From positions 45,939,771 through 46,003,770 of the forward strand of contig NC_061869.1 in assembly GCF_907164915.1 (NCBI RefSeq): DNA of 64,000 nt. Direction: 5' to 3'. Shown here piece by piece: positions 57,995 to 64,000 of the stretch. The notes under the pieces were generated by a model. The model saw only the letters and a program-made list of their open reading frames with translations, was not told the DNA's origin and did no database searches. Position numbers and translations under genes: made by a program. Each line of letters begins with the position of its first letter. Within the stretch, counting starts at the first letter, position 1. The DNA is from Impatiens glandulifera (Eukaryota > Streptophyta > Magnoliopsida > Ericales > Balsaminaceae).

Positions 57995-58104
57995 GGGCTT
58001 TTCTTTCCTTTACTTGTCTTAGTATTTTTATATATATCATTTCCGGTTACCTATCATATATATAAAGCTATTTTTGAAACCGGCCATCTTTTGCATCTCT
58101 ACTT

Positions 58105-58311
58105 AGTTTTGATAATTTTAAATAAAATAATCAAAAAGGGAGAAATTGATAAGATAAAAGATAAGATTTTTCCAAAAATTTTCTCAAAATTTTTCGAAAA
58201 ATTCTCCTAAGTCAGTTTCAAAAATCCAGACAAACAAACAACCGGCCTACGGTTGCAAACTTACATGATTTTGATAATTTTAAATAAAATAATCAAAAAG
58301 AGAGAAATTGT
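58105..58311 (+). promoter_or_regulatory. Duplicated polypurine tract before LTR C
   Basis: The block TTTTGATAATTTTAAATAAA, then ATAATCAAAAAG(G/A)GAGAAATTG, occurs near 58109-58151 and 58269-58311. The second copy runs directly into the LTR start TGTTAGAT and is the working polypurine tract; the first is followed by TGATAAGATAAAAG, an LTR-like start. Multiple polypurine tracts have been described as a Sirevirus trait. Confidence 0.75.
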
Positions 58312-59617
58312 TAGATAAAATCAGACCGGTTCAAATAAACCTAACTTAAATAAACTTTCCATGCAGGAACAAGGAACCGGACCGTATAAACAAAAGAACC
58401 GGCTAAAGAAAACTAACTGGTCAAGTGAGTAAACCGACCAAGAATACTTGGAACGTGACCGCACAAAGAAATGATCGGCCAAAGCTTAAAACCGGAATCA
58501 TCAAACAACCGATTAGTCACAAGGCAGAGGAATAACCGGAAGAAGTCCGGTTATATCATCCATACCGAAAGCCATCCGGTTAAGTCAAATGGCCGACCAG
58601 TACAAGAAGACAATTCGGGTATCTGTTGAGAATGATACCAAAGGAACAGACTGAACACTTCCATATCCATACAAGTCTGAGGAAAGTCTGCAGGCTACAG
58701 AAGACAGTACTACCGAATCTTTCCACTTCGGGATAAGTCAGAAAGAAGATCTTCCAAGTACAGACAACTGTCCAACAGACAGTGTCTACATTGAGTAAAA
58801 GACAAACCCAGCAGGTTTGTCTTACACACCGGAAGAACAGACCGCCAGGTCTGAGACAGAATGCCAGGTCTGAGGCTGACCATCAGGTCTGAGGAAACGA
58901 CCGCAGGTCTGAATCTCTGAAACACTGAATCACTGCACCTCTGATCAGCCAATCAGATTCAAGGCAGTGAAATATGACCGTTGGCATATTTCACCTATAA
59001 AAGGGGCAGTTGAAGAAGAGTAAATGTGGAACAAGTAAGACAAGTGAGAAATTCTAAGAGCATTTATTCTACAAGTGATAAGATTGTGCTATTCTAGAAA
59101 GTCTAAGTGCTAAAGTTAAAGTGTGTGTTTTACAATTTCGGTGTAAATTGTAAGAGTGTTATCGAGCAGGAAATAAGTCTCGATCGGATTGTACTTGTAT
59201 TACTTAGTGAATATCCTTCTCGCGGTTTCGAGAGGAAGGGGTGACGTAGGAGTTTTATCTCCGAACATCCATAAAATCTGTCTTGTTATTTACTGTCTGT
59301 CGGTTTCATTATCTAACCGATCCGTACCGCTATAACCGACTTAACTCCATCCAAGCCGAATCTCCAGATTACCGAAGCCGACCCATCAAATCTCAAACCT
59401 CCATCATATAAAACCGATTCTACCTATCATTCAAGTGTGCCGCTTCAACCTGAAAGCAAATCTCTTTCGCGCTTGAACCTAGTTCAAGGATTTGTGACAG
59501 GTTGTGTAGTATTGAAACCCCGGTGTTAATCTCTAACCGGATTAACCACCACCTTACGAGTAAGAACCGCTAACCGGTCCAACCCCCGGTCCTCTAGCGG
59601 CTACCTAGATCCTAACA
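58309..59617 (+). mobile_element. LTR C: shared LTR, 3' of element A and 5' of element C
   Basis: 1309 bp, TGTTAGATAAAATCAG...GATCCTAACA, collinear with LTR A. On its left is a polypurine tract (end of an internal region); on its right a primer-binding site and gag (start of another). It therefore serves two internal regions. TATA box at 58995 and four CAGGTCTGA words at 58846-58912. Confidence 0.92.
58995..59004 (+). promoter_or_regulatory. TATA box of LTR C
   Basis: CTATAAAAGG, same setting as in LTR A. Confidence 0.8.
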
Positions 59618-59619
59618 AT

Positions 59620-59631
59620 TGGTATCAGAGC
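59620..59631 (+). promoter_or_regulatory. Primer-binding site of element C
   Basis: TGGTATCAGAGC two bases after LTR C. Confidence 0.92.
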
Positions 59632-59657
59632 AGGTGGTATTCAATACTCAGGCAAGC

Positions 59658-61469
59658 ATGTTTCAAGATAGGCCCCCAATGCTAGAAGGTGATGACTTTG
59701 CCAACTGGAAGGCACGGATTTATCTACACCTAATCACCTTGGACGAGGAGATGGAGTCCATTCTGACCGAAGGACCGATAATTATCAATAAAGACAGAAA
59801 GGAATGGACGGCTGAAGATAGAAGGAGAAACAACCTGGACAATCATGCAAGAAACCGGATCTCTAACAACGTGGACAGAAACACATATTGCAAGATTAGA
59901 GATTGCAAAACCGGAAAGGAGACATGGGACACCGTTATCCAGATTTTTGAAGGAAATAAAAGAACAAAAGAGAACAAGATAATGGTAGCCACCCAGAAAT
60001 TTGAAAGCATGATGATGAAACCAGGAGAGACAATGAAGGAATACAGTGACCGGTTCACTGGTGTGTTAGATGAGCTTGTAACACTTGGAAAGAGGTATGA
60101 CAACAAAGAGGTTATCATGAAAGCATTGAGATCTCTTCCAAGTGCGTGGGATATAAAAACAATGGTAATGAGGGAGTCAAACTGCCTAAACAAGATGAAG
60201 TTGCACGATGTATTCGAAGATCTAAAGACATACGAGTTTGAAATGAGATCTAGAACCGAAGAGGAGGTTTCGGCCTCAACCTCAACCAGAGCATTGATCA
60301 CACCTATAGAACCGGTTGCTCCTGCTCCAGCACCGATCAGAACAGCCGAACAGTTTACTGAGGATGCCATGGCTATGCTTGCACAAAAGTTTGGAAGGTT
60401 CATGAAAAGGAGTCAACCAACAAACTACAACTACGGCGACAAATCCAATGTAAGATGTTATAATTGTAATTGTTTGGGTCACTTTAAGTGGGAATGCAGG
60501 AAACCAAAGAGGGATACCCGGAAACCGGATAACCAAGATAACCGAAACAGTTATAAACAAACCGGTGAAGGAAGTGAAGTACCGAAAGCACTAATAGCCG
60601 ACGATGGAGGAAGTCTGTGGGCTCGCAGCGATAGTGATGATGAACTCACCTGCCTCATGGCAAATGAGGAACATGTATTTGACTCTCCTTGCGACGAATT
60701 TACTAAAGATGAACTATACGATGCATTAAACGACATGGTAGAAGAATATAGGAACATACTAGTCATGTTGCCTAAGCACCTAACCATTAGAACCGACCCT
60801 ATAATACCCATTCCGACAGAACCAGAGGTACCCATTATAACCGAACCTCCGGTCGTAAAACCTGATGATACCCCTATCTTAGAAACCGAGTTAGATCCTC
60901 AGACCGAACAATCTAGTGAACCGGCTAGCGAACTAACCGAGGAAGAAAATGCCCGACTTCAATATAAGATGGCTGCATATAAGAGGTCTAGTGATATAGT
61001 AAAGAAATTGTGTAGTCATTTCAGACATCCCCGTTGCAAGCTTGGCCTAGGATACACAGAGGATAGCTCCAAAAACCAAAAACCTGTAGGGAAAGTAAGG
61101 TTTACAAGAAGTCACCTTCCTCTTATAAGATTCATTAAAAGTTCCATGACCGCTGAAGAGGAACTAACCGCATACTATAGGGAAGAAAAGATAAAATACG
61201 ACTATGTTGGTCCAACCGACTCTGAGAAGTGGCTTGACCCTGTGAAAAGAAGAGCTGAAATCCTCAAATATATGAAAGCCTTTCCTGAACCGCATAGGTC
61301 AAACCGAAGATCACCAAACCGAAGATCACCCCCATTTAAGACATTTGTAGAAAAACCGAGATACACAAGACCGAGTGCCAAAAAGACAGTTAAAACCTTA
61401 GCAAAGAAGACCATCCGGTTTGTCAAGGTTTGGGTACTCAAGGGACTAATCGCATGTGGACCCAAGTAA
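59658..61469 (+). CDS. Gag of Sirevirus C, intact
   Basis: The first ATG (59658, MFQDRPPMLEGDDF) gives 603 residues with no break. It has the copia gag core (FANWKARIYLHLITLDEEME, VIQIFEGNKRTKENKIMV, LRSLPSAWDIKTMVM), the CCHC knuckle CYNCNCLGHFKWEC and a long acidic then basic C-terminal part (RSNRRSPNRRSPPFKTF) that is missing in the truncated A copy. It ends KGLIACGPK, overlapping the pol frame by 14 bases. It would form the virus-like particle of the element. Confidence 0.88.
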   Translation: MFQDRPPMLEGDDFANWKARIYLHLITLDEEMESILTEGPIIINKDRKEWTAEDRRRNNLDNHARNRISNNVDRNTYCKIRDCKTGKETWDTVIQIFEGNKRTKENKIMVATQKFESMMMKPGETMKEYSDRFTGVLDELVTLGKRYDNKEVIMKALRSLPSAWDIKTMVMRESNCLNKMKLHDVFEDLKTYEFEMRSRTEEEVSASTSTRALITPIEPVAPAPAPIRTAEQFTEDAMAMLAQKFGRFMKRSQPTNYNYGDKSNVRCYNCNCLGHFKWECRKPKRDTRKPDNQDNRNSYKQTGEGSEVPKALIADDGGSLWARSDSDDELTCLMANEEHVFDSPCDEFTKDELYDALNDMVEEYRNILVMLPKHLTIRTDPIIPIPTEPEVPIITEPPVVKPDDTPILETELDPQTEQSSEPASELTEEENARLQYKMAAYKRSSDIVKKLCSHFRHPRCKLGLGYTEDSSKNQKPVGKVRFTRSHLPLIRFIKSSMTAEEELTAYYREEKIKYDYVGPTDSEKWLDPVKRRAEILKYMKAFPEPHRSNRRSPNRRSPPFKTFVEKPRYTRPSAKKTVKTLAKKTIRFVKVWVLKGLIACGPK

Positions 61470-64000
61470 ATGTGGGTACCAAATAGTTGTAAATATGTAC
61501 ATTTTGCAGGATCCAAAGAAACGGCTAGGAAACTCTGAATGGTTCTTGGACAGCGGTTGCTCCAGGCACATGACCGGAAACAGCAATTTGCTAACCGATA
61601 TCAGAACAGCAACCGGTGCACTAATCACCTTCGGTGACAACTCAAAAGGTAGAACTGTGGGCAAGGGTAAGATTGTCCATGGTAACCTAACTATTGATAA
61701 TGTACTTTTAGTTGAAAACCTACGTTTTAACCTGCTTAGCATTAGTCAGATGTGTGATGCTGGATATACTGTAGAATTTCTTAAACATGCATGCTTAGTT
61801 AAGAACTCTCAAGGCATTGTACTGCTAACCGGAAATAGGATAGGTAATATCTACAAGGTAGACTGGAAAACTAAAGTAGAATATCTTATATGCATGATAG
61901 CTAAGACTGATCAAACCTGGTTGTGGCATAAGAGACTAAACCATCTAAACATGAAAACCTTGAACTACATTCGCGGTAAAAAGCTAGTTGAAGGTATTCC
62001 TGATATAGTATTTAACCAGGATAAGGTTTGCTCAGCATGTCAAATGGGTAAACAGACTATGTGAACCTTTAAGAGTAAAGGAAATATACAATCTAGCCGA
62101 TGTTTAGATCTTCTCCATATGGACTTATTTGGACCAATTCAGGTTGTTAGCCTAGGAGGCATGCTTTATACCATGGTAGTTATTGATGATTATTCTAGAT
62201 TTACATGGGTAATATTTCTACCATCTAAACGTGAAACCGCATCAAACCTGATTACACTTCTTAAACGCTTGCAAAATGAAAAATCAACTCGCATTAATAG
62301 CATTCGAAGTGATCGAGGTACCGAATTTACCAATAGTACCTTGACCGCATATCTTGATGAATCCGGCATTAGGCACGAGTTGTCTAGTGCCAGGACTCCT
62401 CAACAAAATGGCCTGGCCGAGAGAAGAAACCGGACTCTCAAGGAAGTCGCACGGTCCATGATAGCCGATTCCGGCATTGCTCAGAAATTTTGGGCAGAGG
62501 CTATCAACATTGCATGTTATACACAAAACCGGTCTTTAATAAACAAGTTTCATAACAAAACACCGTATGAGGTTTATTTTAACAGAGTTCCCAAACTTAA
62601 ATACCTCAAGATTTTCGGTTGTAAGTGTTATATACACATAAATGGCAAAAACCAACTCTCTGTTTTTGATGCAAAAACTGATACCGGGATCATGCTAGGT
62701 TACTCAGCAGTGAGTAAAGCATATAGAGTGTATAATAATAGAACTGCAACCATGGAGGAAACACTTCACGTTGTTTTCGATGAATCGGTTGAAAGTAATA
62801 CTGCATCATGCTTTGATTTACACAATAGATTGGAAAATAATAATATCCATTCTGATAGTGAAGATGAGACTCCGGTCTTCAGGCGGTTTGTCCATGACCA
62901 AATGGGTAATATTGAAACTCAGCCGGATCAAGCTGTTCCACAACAGGAAGCTGACACTTCGGTTCAATCCGAGGAAGTCGGTCGGTCTGACAATCCTGTT
63001 CAGCCTACCGACATGTCTAGCCTTGATCAAGTAAACGGTAATTTGGTAGACATCCCTGACCTGAATCTCAGAAGAAACAGTAAACATCCTCCTGAGCAAA
63101 TTATAGGTGACCCTTCAAAACCTGTTCGAACTAGGCGTCAACATCTGGCGGAATACTTTAATTCCGCGTTTATATCCCAGATTGAGCCGAAAAGAATAGA
63201 TGAAGCATTGTCAGATCCGGATTGGATCTTGGGAATGCAAGAAGAGCTAAACCAGTTCGAGAGTAGTAAAGTCTGGTACCTAGTTCCTAGACCGAAAGAT
63301 CAATCGGTCATAGGAACAAGATGGGTATTTAGAAACAAACTCAATGAGGACGGTTTGGTCACGAGGAACAAAGCCAGATTAGTGGCTCAAGGTTACAAAC
63401 AGGAAGAAGGCATTGATTTTGAAGAATCATTTGCCCCTGTAGCTAGGATAGAATCCATTAGGATTTTTCTAGCCTTTGCTGCTTTCAAAAACTTTAAGGT
63501 TTTTCAAATGGATGTTAAAAGTGCATTTCTAAACGGTGATCTACGTGAAGAAGTGTATGTTGAACAACCACCCGATTTCAAAAGCGCTGCATTTCCAAAC
63601 CATGTATACCGGCTAAATAAAGATTTATACGGTCTAAAGCAAGCACCTAGAGCCTGGTATGATACACTAACCGCATTTTTATTACAACATGATTTCACCA
63701 TCGGTTCGGTGGATAAAACATTGTTTAAATTTGAAAAGAAGGAACATATCCTACTTGTTCAAATCTATGTAGATGATATTATTTTCGGTTCCACCGATCC
63801 TAAGCTATGTGATAAATTTTCAAAAATGATGACTGACAAGTTTGAGATGAGTATGATGGGAGAATTGAGCTTCTTCCTAGGTCTTCAGGTTAAGCAACTC
63901 AAAGAAGGAACATTCATTAGCCAACCTAAATACAACAAGGATCTTCTAAAGAAGTTTGGAATGGACACATGCTCCTCGGCGGCTACTCCAATGAGCTCAT
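61456..64000 (+). pseudogene. Pol of Sirevirus C, one stop, runs off the window
   Basis: The frame is +1 to gag and opens just after a TAA at 61447; in B the start of the overlap is ATG, here it is GTG. It carries protease (WFLDSGCSRHMTGN), LWHKRLNHLN, CSACQMGKQ, then a TGA at 62062. After it the frame is open to the end of the window: integrase ([45 protein letters not shown]), reverse transcriptase ([39 protein letters not shown]) and the start of RNase H territory. The TGA is the only lesion I see; the 3' end is outside the window. Confidence 0.9.

Overview
The window is nuclear DNA from a flowering plant, almost certainly a eudicot. It is AT-rich and contains a spliced U2AF35-type splicing-factor gene with GT-AG introns. 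Plant transposon classes fill nearly all the rest: L1-type LINEs, hAT, CACTA and PIF/Harbinger-like elements, Ty1-copia and Ty3-gypsy-type LTR elements, and large Sirevirus-like copia elements. I cannot name the species. Only one host gene, U2AF35 at 12582-14562, looks intact.

Layout. (1) 1-11.9 kb: an LTR fragment, then a three-layer nest. An old LINE ORF1 relic was hit by a hAT element (1813-5165, 8-bp target duplication CCTACAGT) and, 28 bp further on in the relic, by a much younger, nearly complete LINE (5214-11745, 13-bp duplication and poly-A tail). (2) 12.4-14.6 kb: the U2AF35 gene, five coding exons, 302 residues, followed by a Tourist-like MITE at 15046. (3) 17.2-23.2 kb: a decayed minus-strand copia element, interrupted by a gypsy-type relic whose two LTR pieces lie in inverted orientation. 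(4) 23.2-27.2 kb: a second, 5'-truncated LINE relic split by a GC-rich hAT-like MITE and by a non-autonomous CACTA element (24403-26772) packed with palindromic tandem repeats. (5) 27.2-31.8 kb: AT-rich spacer with a fragment of a DEAH RNA helicase and a FAR1/MULE-derived ORF fused to an OTU-like domain that lacks its catalytic cysteine.

(6) 31.8-64 kb: a Sirevirus-like complex. Minus-strand element M (3' LTR at 31837-35748, itself split by a hAT element at 33219-35110) carries a decayed accessory ORF. Plus-strand element A inserted into M at 40013. Element B inserted into the gag of A at 42800. A 100-N assembly gap (49693-49792) hides the end of B and part of A. The 3' part of A has three tandem related accessory ORFs, each behind its own TATA box. 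The LTR at 58309-59617 closes A and at once opens another internal region (C) that runs off the window, so A and C form a tandem sharing an LTR.

Functionally, the Sirevirus gag and pol genes supply capsid, protease, integrase, reverse transcriptase and RNase H. The accessory proteins look nuclear or nucleic-acid binding (NLS-like cluster, coiled coil, RGG box) and show no membrane features. All the mobile-element genes I could read through carry stops, frameshifts or truncations, except LINE ORF1, gag B and gag C, which read open.
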